Source of the DNA: Methylotenera versatilis 7
GTDB lineage: Bacteria; Pseudomonadota; Gammaproteobacteria; Burkholderiales; Methylophilaceae
DNA: 64,000 nt
Direction of reading: 5' to 3'
Assembly: GCF_000799165.1 (NCBI RefSeq)
Contig: NZ_JUGF01000002.1
Location: 744,001-808,000 of the forward strand
Part shown: piece after piece, positions 26,952 through 35,657 of the stretch
Position numbering within the stretch: the first letter of the stretch is position 1
Layout: the number at the start of each line of letters is the position of its first letter
Notes under the pieces: generated by a model
The model's input: the letters and a program-made list of their open reading frames with translations, nothing else
What the model was told of the DNA's origin: nothing
Database searches by the model: none
Made by a program: the position numbers and the translations under genes

Positions 26952-29900
26952 TTGACGACAGCAAACCTGGCTTCAAACGTATCGGAAAATACCGAACCCA
27001 CACAGCGCATCGTTAAAATTCGCCGTGATTACAACACGTGGGTAGCAAATGAAAGCATCGAAGATTACGCACTTCGATTCACACCACGCTCATTCCGTAA
27101 ATGGTCGATTCTGCGTGTTTCAAATACCGCTTTAGGCGCGATTTCATTCTTAGTACTGGAAGCAATTGGCGGCACAATCGCGGTTAATTATGGCGTGGTC
27201 AACGCGCTTTGGGCGATTTTATCAGTCGGCATGATTATCTTTTCAACAGGCCTGCCCATTAGCTACTATGCCGCCAAATATGGCCTAGACATGGATTTGC
27301 TTACGCGTGGTGCAGGTTTTGGTTATATCGGTTCCACCATTTCATCGTTTATTTACGCGTCGTTTACCTTTATCCTATTTTCGCTGGAAGCAGCGATTAT
27401 GGCTTACGCGCTTGAGCTGTATTTTCATATGCCGCTCTATATCGGTTACCTGATTAGCGCGCTGATTGTCATCCCTTTGGTCACGCATGGCGTCACGTTG
27501 ATTAGTCGTATTCAAATGATTACGCAACCAATTTGGTTGATTTTGATGTGCATGCCGTTTATTGCAGTGTTGCATCATGATCCACAGATAATTTCTAAAT
27601 TATTGTCATTTGCCGGTGTTTCTGGAAATTCTGGTGAATTTAATCTGCTCATGTTTGGTGCAGCAACTGCGGTTGGTGTGGCATTAATTCCCCAAATTGG
27701 TGAACAAGTGGATTTTTTACGCTTTATGCCAGAAAAAACGCCCCAAAATCGTTGGCGCTGGAATTTTGGCGTATTAATGGCTGGCCCCGGTTGGATTTTT
27801 CTGGGTATGGCAAAAATGCTTGGTGGCGTGCTGTTGGCGTATCTGGTTATTCAAAGCGATATGTCGTTTGAACAGGCGGTAAATCCCACACATATGTATC
27901 TGGTGGGGTTTGGCTATGCTTTTAATTCATATGAAATCGCCTTGGCGGTGACCACTTTGTTTGTGGTGATCTCACAGGTGAAAGTGAATATGACCAATGC
28001 CTATGCAGGTTCGCTGGCATGGTCTAACTTTTTTGCACGCCTGACGCATAGTCATCCCGGTCGCGTGGTATGGGTAGTCTTTAATGCGCTAATCGCTATT
28101 ATGCTGATGGAATTGGACGTTTTTAAAGCCATTGAACAGGTACTAGGGCTTTATTCCAATATTGCAATCGCCTGGATCACCGCCGTTGTTGCTGATTTAG
28201 TCATTAATAAACCACTGGGATTAAGTCCAAAAGGTATCGAGTTTCGGCGTGCTTATTTGTACGATATTAATCCTGTTGGTGTGGGTGCGATGTTTCTGGC
28301 GTCTGTTGTATCGATTGCAGCATTTTCTGGCATATTTGGAGAAGAAGCCAAAGCATTTTCTTCCTTCATTGCGCTGATAACCGCATTGGTCACGTCGCCA
28401 TTTATCGCATGGTTAACCAAGGGCAAGTATTACGTCGCGCGCAAGCAATATAGCTTTCCTGCAAAAACGCGTACGCAAAAATGTGTGATTTGCGAGCGAG
28501 AATATGAAACGGATGATATGGCACACTGCCCAGCTTACCAAGGCGCCATTTGCTCATTATGCTGCTGTTTAGACGCACGCTGTAATGACGCCTGTAAGCC
28601 GGAGGCACGTTTGTCGCAACAATGGTTAAGTGCCAATAAATTTATCTTTCCAGAATGGGTGTGGCCGCATCTTAAAGGCGGCGTTGCGCATTACCTTTTA
28701 TTGATGTTTATCGCATTGGCTTTTTTTGGCGTATTACTCGGTTTGATTTATTTCCATGAAACCATCACGCTGGAAGAAAGCGCTTCCGCCTTGCTGCCGC
28801 AATTGCGAGCGGGTTATTTAAAAGTATTTGCTTCGCTGGTTTTTGCCAGCGGCATCATTGCGTGGTGGCTGGTGCTAACCACAGAAAGCCGCCGCGTAGC
28901 CCAAGAGGAATCGAATCGCCAAACAGGGCTTTTATTGCGTGAGATCGATTTGCATAAACAAACCGATAATGAATTACAGTTGGCGAGGCACCTTGCAGAA
29001 CAAGCTAATCAGGCGAAAAGTCGCTATATCACGGGCATTAGCCATGAGCTCAGAACGCCACTCAATAGTATTTTGGGTTATGCCCAATTGTTGGATAACG
29101 ACAGCTCTATCCCTCTGCATCGCAAACATGCCATTAAAGTGGTGCGGCGCAGCGGTGAGCACTTACTATCGTTAATTGAAGGAACGCTGGATATTGCGTT
29201 GATTGAAAGCGGAAAGCTGACGTTTGATATCAAGCCGATTAAATTCCCCGAATTTATCAGCCAAATCGTCAGCATGTTTGAGTTGCAGGCACGCAATAAA
29301 GGTCTGGATTTTAAGTATGAAGCAATTGGTGAATTGCCTACTGTCGTTAAAGCCGATCAAAAGCGATTAACGCAGATTTTAATCAATATTCTGGGTAATG
29401 CCGTTAAGTTTACCAAGACAGGTAGCATTACTTTCCGCGTGCGATATGTGCGCGAGATTGCTTATATAGAGGTCCAAGACACAGGTCCTGGTATTTCTCG
29501 TGCAGAATATAACAAAATATTTGAGCCATTTTCACGCGGTAGCGCGGCGAACCAAATCAATATTGGCGGCACCGGACTTGGCTTAACCATTAGTAAATTA
29601 CTGACCGAATTAATGGGCGGCGAGTTGAATTTCACCAGCGAAATTGGCAGAGGAACTACTTTCCAAATTAGACTATTCCTATCGCAGGTGCATCATTTAG
29701 AAGAAATTGACAGCAACGTTTTTGCCAATCGTGTGACATATCTAGGTGCCAGACGAAAGGTGTTGGTGGTGGATAATGAGCAAGTGGATAGGGAATTGTT
29801 AGTGAATATATTGGCGCCGCTGGGTTTTGAGATGGCGCAGGCAGCCACAGGGCAAGAGTGTCTGGATATTTATGAAGCATTTAACCCAGATGTTATCCTA

Positions 29901-30383
29901 ATGGACTTGGCGATGCCGGTAATGGATGGCTGGGAAGCGGCTTATGTCATTCGTAAAGTACACCAGTCGCCCATTCCGATTGGTATTGTTTCTGCAAATG
30001 CATATGACAAGAATCTTGAAAATTCAGCGGGAATAGCTAGCGATGACTTTATCGTCAAGCCGGTGAATGTTGAAGAATTATTAAATTGGCTGGGCAATCG
30101 ATTGAACTTGGAGTGGATAACCGACACGAGCATGGTGGAAAATTTATTACAAAACCAAGAAAGTATTGTTGATCACAGCAAAATGATTATGCCGCCAGAA
30201 AAAATCCTGACCGAGCTGTTGGCATTGATTAATCTTGGTTACATAAAAGGCATTAATGGCAAGCTGGACGAAATTCTTTTAATTGACCCTGTTTATTCCG
30301 CTTTTGTAGAGCTGATGCGAAAATTCTCCAGCCAGTTTCAGATCGATATTATGAAAAATTTTATACAAGAAATTAGAGCATGA
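26952..30383 (+). CDS. NCS1-permease-fused hybrid sensor histidine kinase
   Basis: 1143 aa, started at TTG 26952 with AGGA eight bases upstream; no in-frame ATG fits better. Residues about 45-490 form a multi-helix NCS1 (cytosine/purine/hydantoin type) permease domain. A nine-Cys segment follows (C511, C514, C526, C534, C537-539, C544, C548). Two more hydrophobic stretches (about 580-600 and 625-645) precede a HisKA domain with His698 in GISHELRTPLNSILGYAQ. The HATPase has N816 in GNAVKF, then DTGPGIS and GGTGLGL. A receiver has Asp985 in VILMDLAMPVMDGW. The tail from about 1060 is helical without a clear Hpt site. The permease part probably senses or transports a nitrogen compound. The stop overlaps the partner regulator by 4 bp. 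Confidence 0.85.
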   Translation: MTTANLASNVSENTEPTQRIVKIRRDYNTWVANESIEDYALRFTPRSFRKWSILRVSNTALGAISFLVLEAIGGTIAVNYGVVNALWAILSVGMIIFSTGLPISYYAAKYGLDMDLLTRGAGFGYIGSTISSFIYASFTFILFSLEAAIMAYALELYFHMPLYIGYLISALIVIPLVTHGVTLISRIQMITQPIWLILMCMPFIAVLHHDPQIISKLLSFAGVSGNSGEFNLLMFGAATAVGVALIPQIGEQVDFLRFMPEKTPQNRWRWNFGVLMAGPGWIFLGMAKMLGGVLLAYLVIQSDMSFEQAVNPTHMYLVGFGYAFNSYEIALAVTTLFVVISQVKVNMTNAYAGSLAWSNFFARLTHSHPGRVVWVVFNALIAIMLMELDVFKAIEQVLGLYSNIAIAWITAVVADLVINKPLGLSPKGIEFRRAYLYDINPVGVGAMFLASVVSIAAFSGIFGEEAKAFSSFIALITALVTSPFIAWLTKGKYYVARKQYSFPAKTRTQKCVICEREYETDDMAHCPAYQGAICSLCCCLDARCNDACKPEARLSQQWLSANKFIFPEWVWPHLKGGVAHYLLLMFIALAFFGVLLGLIYFHETITLEESASALLPQLRAGYLKVFASLVFASGIIAWWLVLTTESRRVAQEESNRQTGLLLREIDLHKQTDNELQLARHLAEQANQAKSRYITGISHELRTPLNSILGYAQLLDNDSSIPLHRKHAIKVVRRSGEHLLSLIEGTLDIALIESGKLTFDIKPIKFPEFISQIVSMFELQARNKGLDFKYEAIGELPTVVKADQKRLTQILINILGNAVKFTKTGSITFRVRYVREIAYIEVQDTGPGISRAEYNKIFEPFSRGSAANQINIGGTGLGLTISKLLTELMGGELNFTSEIGRGTTFQIRLFLSQVHHLEEIDSNVFANRVTYLGARRKVLVVDNEQVDRELLVNILAPLGFEMAQAATGQECLDIYEAFNPDVILMDLAMPVMDGWEAAYVIRKVHQSPIPIGIVSANAYDKNLENSAGIASDDFIVKPVNVEELLNWLGNRLNLEWITDTSMVENLLQNQESIVDHSKMIMPPEKILTELLALINLGYIKGINGKLDEILLIDPVYSAFVELMRKFSSQFQIDIMKNFIQEIRA

Positions 30384-31327
30384 GCAAACCCGATTTAAAT
30401 CGACATCAATCATCCGTTGTACTGATTGTGGACGATGTGATGGATAATTTAGCCATTTTGCACGATGCACTGGATGAGTCCGGCTACACCGTTCTAATCG
30501 CCAATAACGGTCAAGTGGCAATTGAGCGGGCAGAAGCCGCTCAGCCAGAAATTATTTTGTTAGACGCGATGATGCCAGAGATGGACGGTTTTGAAGTCTG
30601 TCGCAAATTAAAATTAAATGCCAAAACCAGTCATATTCCGGTGATTTTTATGACTGGCCTGACCGAGTCGGAACATGTGGTAGCGGCGTTTCAAGCAGGT
30701 GGTACTGATTATGTCACCAAGCCAATCCGCACCACTGAGGTGATAGCCAGGATCGCAGCACATTTAAAGACTTCGCGTCAGATGCATCAGGCACGCGGTG
30801 CATTGGATGCCTTTGGTCAGGCTGCTATTGCCATTACACCGCAAAACGGGAAAATTGTCTGGCAGACGCCATTGGCACGGCAATGGCTGCAAAGTTACTT
30901 TTTTCCAGAAAATGAGACAAGTGAGTTTGTGACGCCAGAGCCGATATTAAATTGGATTGTATCTGCTTACAAAGCAGATGCTTCAGGCAAAACTTTACAG
31001 GCGATGACAATTATTCAAAGCACCAAGCGTTTGGGTTTTAGCCCGGCTGATATCAGCAGTGATGAACAGTGGGTTATTGTATTGAGAGAGGAGTCAGATA
31101 CGGCGCAGATAGAAGCGTTAATGTTGACTTTCAAGCTGACAAAGCGCGAATCCGAAGTGCTTTATTGGGCGATTAAAGGTAAAACCAGCCGTGATATTGG
31201 CGATATATTAAGCAGTAGCCCACGAACTATTAACAAGCATTTAGAACACGTTTTTGAAAAGCTAGGTGTTGAAACAAGAACGGCTGCTGCATCGCTTGCC
31301 GCTTCAAAATTACGCGGTTTTAATTAA
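30380..31327 (+). CDS. LuxR-type response regulator, partner of the NCS1 kinase
   Basis: 315 aa. The N-terminal receiver has acidic pocket D18-D19 and phospho-acceptor Asp62 in IILLDAMMPEMDGFEVC. A middle region (about 140-240) has a PAS-like look (FGQAAIAITPQNGKIVWQTPLA). The C-terminal LuxR helix-turn-helix (about 252-310) reads LTKRESEVLYWAIKGKTSRDIG then TINKHLEHVFEKLGVETRTAA. It overlaps the kinase gene by 4 bp, so the two form a cognate pair. It is the best local candidate for binding the TACG-N8-CGTA sites. A terminator follows at 31355. Confidence 0.9.
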   Translation: MSKPDLNRHQSSVVLIVDDVMDNLAILHDALDESGYTVLIANNGQVAIERAEAAQPEIILLDAMMPEMDGFEVCRKLKLNAKTSHIPVIFMTGLTESEHVVAAFQAGGTDYVTKPIRTTEVIARIAAHLKTSRQMHQARGALDAFGQAAIAITPQNGKIVWQTPLARQWLQSYFFPENETSEFVTPEPILNWIVSAYKADASGKTLQAMTIIQSTKRLGFSPADISSDEQWVIVLREESDTAQIEALMLTFKLTKRESEVLYWAIKGKTSRDIGDILSSSPRTINKHLEHVFEKLGVETRTAAASLAASKLRGFN

Positions 31328-31354
31328 TGGGAGTTTAAACAGGATTTAAAATTG

Positions 31355-31378
31355 AAAAAGGCCATTTAAGGCCTTTTT
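31355..31378 (+). terminator. Rho-independent terminator after the response regulator gene
   Basis: Perfect 9-bp stem AAAAAGGCC / GGCCTTTTT with ATTTAA loop and T run, 28 bp after the stop. It ends the amide/urea island. Confidence 0.88.
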
Positions 31379-31381
31379 TAT

Positions 31382-31477
31382 TTATTTAACTTTTTTAACA
31401 CAAACATACAAAAACGCACTAATAACCACCAATACAGTTAACAAATAATAAATACCAATTGCGCCAACAAATTCCAA
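31382..31477 (-). CDS. Possible 31-aa single-span membrane protein
   Basis: A small minus-strand frame with a TTG start at 31477, GGAGAG six bases upstream and a TAA stop. The peptide begins MEFVGAIGIYYLL, is hydrophobic for about 20 residues and ends in KKVK, the layout of a small inner membrane protein with a basic cytoplasmic end. No family is recognised. Rubredoxin is encoded upstream on the same strand, about 145 bp away. It could be a chance frame in AT-rich DNA. Confidence 0.4.
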   Translation of the reverse strand: MEFVGAIGIYYLLTVLVVISAFLYVCVKKVK

Positions 31478-31622
31478 AATACTCTCCGATTTAAATTTAC
31501 GATTGATTTAAAAGTATTACGCTAAATAATTAACGACTAATTTTGTGGGGAATATTTTAGCGGAATTTAAAAAAACCTCAATAACTTGGTGCGTTAAATT
31601 TCAGGACAGCATAAGTTTTTCA

Positions 31623-31787
31623 TTACAATTCAACCATTTGAAACGTGGCTTTGCTGGCCCCACATTCTGGACATAACCAGTCGGCTGGTACATCTTCCCA
31701 GCGCGTGCCAGGGGCGATGCCTTCTTCTGGCCAGCCTTTTTCTTCTTCATAAATGAAACCGCACATGAGGCATATCCAAGTTTTCAT
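31623..31787 (-). CDS. Rubredoxin
   Basis: A 54-aa protein starting at 31787. It has the two iron-binding knuckles CLMCG (residues 6-10) and CPECG (39-43), the core [26 protein letters not shown], and the expected length. Rubredoxin is a one-iron electron carrier that in aerobes often feeds peroxide- or superoxide-reducing or alkane-oxidising enzymes. It lies downstream of katA on the same strand but behind a terminator-like hairpin, so it probably has its own promoter. AGTATTTC before the start is a weak ribosome site. Confidence 0.93.
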   Translation of the reverse strand: MKTWICLMCGFIYEEEKGWPEEGIAPGTRWEDVPADWLCPECGASKATFQMVEL

Positions 31788-31859
31788 AGAAATACTCCAA
31801 TCATTGATGTTAATTATTTCATTAGTCGGCCATAAGTTTTAAGACTTACATTAGAAAAT

Positions 31860-31876
31860 GCCCGCTTTGTGCGGGC
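31860..31876 (-). terminator. Terminator of the catalase gene
   Basis: GCCCGC / GCGGGC stem with a 5-nt loop (ACAAA on the minus strand), followed on that strand by ATTTTCT, about 25 bp after the katA stop. Confidence 0.75.
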
Positions 31877-31902
31877 GATTAATTTAATACCTGCCCATTA
31901 TA

Positions 31903-33390
31903 TTATGCCGCAGCAAGTGCCTGTTTAACGCCTTCTGCATATGCGGGATCTGCTTTTGCGAACTGTGCCAACATGCGTTCTTGAATACTTGCACTAGCGG
32001 TTGATAAGCCGCCTGCAATATTGCCGAATAATTGCGCTTTTTGATTATCGTTCATGATGCGGAATAAATTACCTGCTTGCGTGTAGTAGTCTTCAGCATC
32101 TTGATTGTGATAGCCAATCCAGGCATCCCCCAATACTGGCATAAGCGGTGGTGCAACGTGCGGCGTTGTAACTGGCGCACCATCGCTGGCTCTATCGTTA
32201 GGGAAAAAGTTAGCCGCGCTGATTGTGTGTGCTGCGTTGGTATAGCTTGCTTCGTCGCTTGAATGGCCAACGGGGCAACCCATGCCAGAAAAAGCACCAT
32301 CACGCTGGTAATGATTGACTGGGCATTTTGCAGCATTCACCGGAATTTGGTTCACATTTGCACCAATTCTATAGCGATGTGCATCTTGATACGCCAATAG
32401 ACGGCCTTGTAACATTTTGTCTGGACTTGCGTTAATGCCCGGTACAAAGTTACTTGGGGCAAACGCTACTTGCTCTGTTTCAGCAAAATAGTTGCGTACG
32501 TTTTTGTTTAATTCCAATTGACCAATCTCAATTAAAGGATAGTCTTTGTGCGGCCATACTTTCGTTAAGTCAAAAGGATTAATGCCATAAGTGCGCGCAT
32601 CAGCCTCGCTCATAATTTGTACTTTTACCGTCCAGCTTGGAAATTCTCCGCGATCAATCGCATCGACCAAATCTTTCTGTGCACCGTTAACAGGCATTTT
32701 TGCGGCTTCTTCATTGGTTAATGTTTTAATGCCTTGATTGGTTTTGAAGTGCCATTTCACCCAAGAGCGTTTACCTTGGGCATTGTAAAAACTCAATGTG
32801 TGGCTGCTAAAACCATGAACGTTGCGATATGACAATGGAATGCCGCGGTCTGACATCAGGATGGTCATTTGGTGCAATGATTGTGGGTGATTTGCCCAAA
32901 ACTCAAATGCGTTGGCTGAGTTAGGTAGGTTGGTGCGCGCGTCTTTTTTCTGGCTGTGGATAAAGTCTGGAAACTTGATTGGATCATTTAAAAAGAATAC
33001 CGGTGTATTGTTGCCCACCATGTCCCAGTTACCTTCATTGGTATAAAATTTCACCGCAAAGCCACGTGGGTCGCGAGCGTAATCGTTAGAGTCTTGACCA
33101 CCGCCTACCGTTGAAAAGCGTAAGAATACTTCAGTTTGACTGCCTACCGTTTGCAAGAAGTTTGCAAAGGTGTAATCACTTAAACTTTTAGTGACCGTGA
33201 ATGTGCCGTAAGCCGCCGTGCCGCGTGCATGCACAACGCGTTCTGGAATACGCTCACGGTTGAAGTGTGCCAATTTTTCAAATAAATAATGATTATCAAA
33301 AGTTAACGGGCCGCGTGCGCCGACTGAGATGCTGTTGTTGTCGTCTGCGACTGGCGCACCTGCCGAAGTAGTTAATGTTGTTTTACTCAT
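31903..33390 (-). CDS. katA: Monofunctional haem catalase
   Basis: 495 aa from ATG 33390, chosen because GGAGAG lies five bases upstream; an in-frame ATG at 33408 lacks such a site. It is of small-subunit clade size. The catalytic His54 is in RVVHARGTAAYG, the Asn in FFLNDPIKFPDF, and the proximal haem Tyr in RLLAYQDAHRYRIG. It converts hydrogen peroxide to water and oxygen in the cytoplasm. It is divergent from oxyR, the standard peroxide-response layout. A 24-codon frame lies between its start and oxyR. Confidence 0.95.
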   Translation of the reverse strand: MSKTTLTTSAGAPVADDNNSISVGARGPLTFDNHYLFEKLAHFNRERIPERVVHARGTAAYGTFTVTKSLSDYTFANFLQTVGSQTEVFLRFSTVGGGQDSNDYARDPRGFAVKFYTNEGNWDMVGNNTPVFFLNDPIKFPDFIHSQKKDARTNLPNSANAFEFWANHPQSLHQMTILMSDRGIPLSYRNVHGFSSHTLSFYNAQGKRSWVKWHFKTNQGIKTLTNEEAAKMPVNGAQKDLVDAIDRGEFPSWTVKVQIMSEADARTYGINPFDLTKVWPHKDYPLIEIGQLELNKNVRNYFAETEQVAFAPSNFVPGINASPDKMLQGRLLAYQDAHRYRIGANVNQIPVNAAKCPVNHYQRDGAFSGMGCPVGHSSDEASYTNAAHTISAANFFPNDRASDGAPVTTPHVAPPLMPVLGDAWIGYHNQDAEDYYTQAGNLFRIMNDNQKAQLFGNIAGGLSTASASIQERMLAQFAKADPAYAEGVKQALAAA

Positions 33391-33453
33391 ACTGCTCTCC
33401 TTGATCACAAAAGATAGAAATAGATTGTTTTGAGTGGTTAATTTTTGCCTGAA

Positions 33454-33528
33454 TTAATATGCCAGTGCGTAGGTTGCCAGCAGATCAATGAGCAGTTGGC
33501 TGTTTTGATTTAATGCAGGGTTTAGCAT
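33454..33528 (-). CDS. Possible 24-aa peptide in the katA leader
   Basis: ATG 33528 is preceded by AAAAAGGAGCGCAAC, a strong ribosome site with six-base spacing. The frame ends with TAA at 33454, 63 bp before the katA start and in the same direction. The peptide begins MLNPALNQNSQLLIDLLATY and has an amphipathic, helix-like pattern. No family is recognised. The good ribosome site suggests it is translated, either as a small protein or as a leader peptide affecting katA. Confidence 0.45.
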   Translation of the reverse strand: MLNPALNQNSQLLIDLLATYALAY

Positions 33529-33572
33529 GTTGCGCTCCTTTTTCGTCCTTGTATTAACCTTTTTAATCTTGT

Positions 33573-33671
33573 ATCAATAAAGTATTGATGACATGGATCG
33601 TATTCTAGGGAGGCTTTGTTAATTTGTATAATTGTCAATTTTGATGTTATTGATAAATAAAATTAATCAAT
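33573..33671. promoter_or_regulatory. Two dyads between katA and oxyR, candidate OxyR sites
   Basis: Dyad 1 is ATCAATA-AAG-TATTGAT at 33573-33589. Dyad 2 is ATTGAT-N11-ATCAAT at 33649-33671. Both fall in the 202-bp divergent region and share the ATTGAT/ATCAAT half-site; dyad 2 has the spacing of a LysR-type T-N11-A site. They do not match the E. coli OxyR consensus closely. Confidence 0.4.
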
Positions 33672-33730
33672 GTAAGATTCTTGATGACGATAAATTTTAC
33701 TAATCTGCTTTACTAATTCAATGGCAAAAA

Positions 33731-34633
33731 ATGACCTTAATCGAACTTAAATTTGTAATGGCGGTGGCGCAAGAGCGTAATTTCAGGCGTGCGGCCGAGA
33801 AGTGTTTTGTCACGCAACCTGCGTTGAGCTTGGGGATTAAGAAGTTAGAGGAAGAGTTGAATGTGATGATATTTGAGCGTAGCCGTAGCGACGTCACGCC
33901 AACTGAAATCGGGGCGCAAATTATTGAGCAAGCATCGCGCGTGCTAGAAGAAGCTGCGCGTATCAAGCAGTTGGCAGAATTGGGTAAAAATCAACTAAAA
34001 GGTGCATTGAAACTGGGTATGATTCATTCTGTTGGGCCTTATTTATTGCCAGAAATTATCCCGATATTACGTCAAACGGCACCAGAAATGCCATTGGAGG
34101 TAGAGGAAAATTTAACGGCGAATCTTGAAGCGCAACTGCGTAATGGCGTAATAGATGTAGCGATTATTGCATTGCCATTTGATGTGCCAGGCTTGCAATA
34201 TAAAGCCTTATATGACGAAGAGTTTGATGTAGTGGTGCCAAGCGATCATCACTGGGCGACGCGCAAACATATTAATCCAGAAGAGTTGTCTGATGAAAAA
34301 GTTTTGTTATTGAATAGTGGACATTGCTTTAGTAATCAGGTGACGCAAGCTTGTCCGGAATTGTCGCGTAAAGGCGAGGTTTTGCAGGGTAACTCCTTAG
34401 AAACGATTCGCAATATGGTCGCTTCAAATTTAGGCATCACGGTTCTGCCTTGTTCTGCTACAGCGGAGCGTTATAACAATCCATTGATTAAAGTAATTCC
34501 ATTTGCCAGTCCGGCACCAACCAGGCGCATTGCAATTGCCTGGCGTAAAAGTTTTGTGCGTTTAGAAACGGTAGAAAAGATTGTAGATGCGATTAAAGCA
34601 ATCCGCTCTGATTACATGAAGATGATTGCTTAA
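33731..34633 (+). CDS. oxyR: OxyR hydrogen peroxide sensor/regulator
   Basis: A 300-aa LysR-family protein. The helix-turn-helix is at residues about 1-60 (NFRRAAEKCFVTQPALSLGIKKLEE). The redox pair Cys199 (in SGHCF) and Cys208 (QACP) has the same numbering as in E. coli OxyR, followed by the conserved SLETIRNMVASNLGITVLP. Peroxide forms the 199-208 disulfide and switches on antioxidant genes. It is divergent from katA, its most likely target. The start ATG 33731 has only a weak ribosome site. Confidence 0.93.
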   Translation: MTLIELKFVMAVAQERNFRRAAEKCFVTQPALSLGIKKLEEELNVMIFERSRSDVTPTEIGAQIIEQASRVLEEAARIKQLAELGKNQLKGALKLGMIHSVGPYLLPEIIPILRQTAPEMPLEVEENLTANLEAQLRNGVIDVAIIALPFDVPGLQYKALYDEEFDVVVPSDHHWATRKHINPEELSDEKVLLLNSGHCFSNQVTQACPELSRKGEVLQGNSLETIRNMVASNLGITVLPCSATAERYNNPLIKVIPFASPAPTRRIAIAWRKSFVRLETVEKIVDAIKAIRSDYMKMIA

Positions 34634-34661
34634 GTGCGTAAAGAATACGATTTAAGAAAAC

Positions 34662-35657
34662 TTAGTAAGTAAGTAGCACGCGATAGCCCGCAACGGATAA
34701 ATTGTGTACATTAATCATCAGTTTAATACGCTCTTCTTCGTGTGCCGCAAGACCTTTTGCGGCATCAGTGCTAGCTTGCAAATATTCTTGCGGCTTAACC
34801 AGTTTTCTTAATACAGGTTTATCTTCAGCATCGGTTAGCGTGAGTTCAATATTAGGATAAGCTTGGACATAATTGGCGTTATTGATGACCAGGCTAGAAA
34901 AAGCAATCACATCTTGATAATCCTGACTTTCTTGCATATCTGAATCATCGATAGTGAGTAAATCCAACTGTTGCGGCAAATTAATTTTACAGCGTAAATA
35001 TTCACAAGCTTGCACCAAATAAGGCTTGAATTGAGGGTAATTAGCTGCAATCTTTGAGCGTGAAAAATAAGTACTTTGCAAGATTGCGACAATTAACAAC
35101 AAACAGATTGCGACTAACAGCCAGACATTACGTTTTGGTTTGGTCAGCTGGAATTTCGGATCGGCAGTTAAGTCTTCTATTAAGATAGGCGCACGAATCG
35201 ATTCGATATCAATATCATTTTCTGAAATCGTTTCTGTAATAGGCTTGCTGATATATGAATCACGCGTTGTTTCAGCAGAGTCTAAGTCTGGTGGTGCAGA
35301 ATCGGCTGATGTTAAGTCGGATAAATCGGGTACAGCTTCCAATACGACATTTAATTTCTCATTAATCGGCTTTTCGTCGCCGCTGGATGATAATTCTGTC
35401 GTTATAGATTCGCTGGGAGTAGATTCAATATCGGAGGCGCTTGTAACGATTTCATCTGATTCGATTTCAGAGCTCGTATGAGCTTCAGCGTGTTCTTCTG
35501 CATTTTGAAAGTCTTCAGAGACTTCGGTTAAGCGATTCTTGGCATTAAAAATATGGTTGCAATTACCGCATTGCACTTTGCCACGATAGGCTTTTAAGTG
35601 CTCTTTCGTGATCAGAAATTGTGTTTCGCAAGCAGGGCAAGCGGTAATGTAATTCAT
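34662..35657 (-). CDS. Zinc-ribbon and DUF3426 domain membrane protein
   Basis: 331 aa from ATG 35657, which overlaps the prmA stop by 4 bp; a longer frame to 35720 would start inside prmA. An N-terminal MJ0042-type zinc ribbon (CPACETQF and CGNCNHIF) is followed by an acidic Ser/Glu/Asp-rich linker (about 45-165), one membrane segment (VWLLVAICLLLIVAILQST, about 178-196), and a C-terminal DUF3426 domain (VINNANYVQAYPNIELTLTD). The gene commonly follows prmA in betaproteobacteria. Its function is unknown. Confidence 0.85.
   Translation of the reverse strand: MNYITACPACETQFLITKEHLKAYRGKVQCGNCNHIFNAKNRLTEVSEDFQNAEEHAEAHTSSEIESDEIVTSASDIESTPSESITTELSSSGDEKPINEKLNVVLEAVPDLSDLTSADSAPPDLDSAETTRDSYISKPITETISENDIDIESIRAPILIEDLTADPKFQLTKPKRNVWLLVAICLLLIVAILQSTYFSRSKIAANYPQFKPYLVQACEYLRCKINLPQQLDLLTIDDSDMQESQDYQDVIAFSSLVINNANYVQAYPNIELTLTDAEDKPVLRKLVKPQEYLQASTDAAKGLAAHEEERIKLMINVHNLSVAGYRVLLTY

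Noticed and set aside
30140-30383. Hpt phosphotransfer domain at the C-terminus of the hybrid kinase
   Set aside because: The tail is helical, but no His in a typical Hpt motif was found.
31627-33390. katA and rubredoxin as one operon
   Set aside because: A GC-rich hairpin at 31860-31876 lies between them, so separate transcription is more likely.
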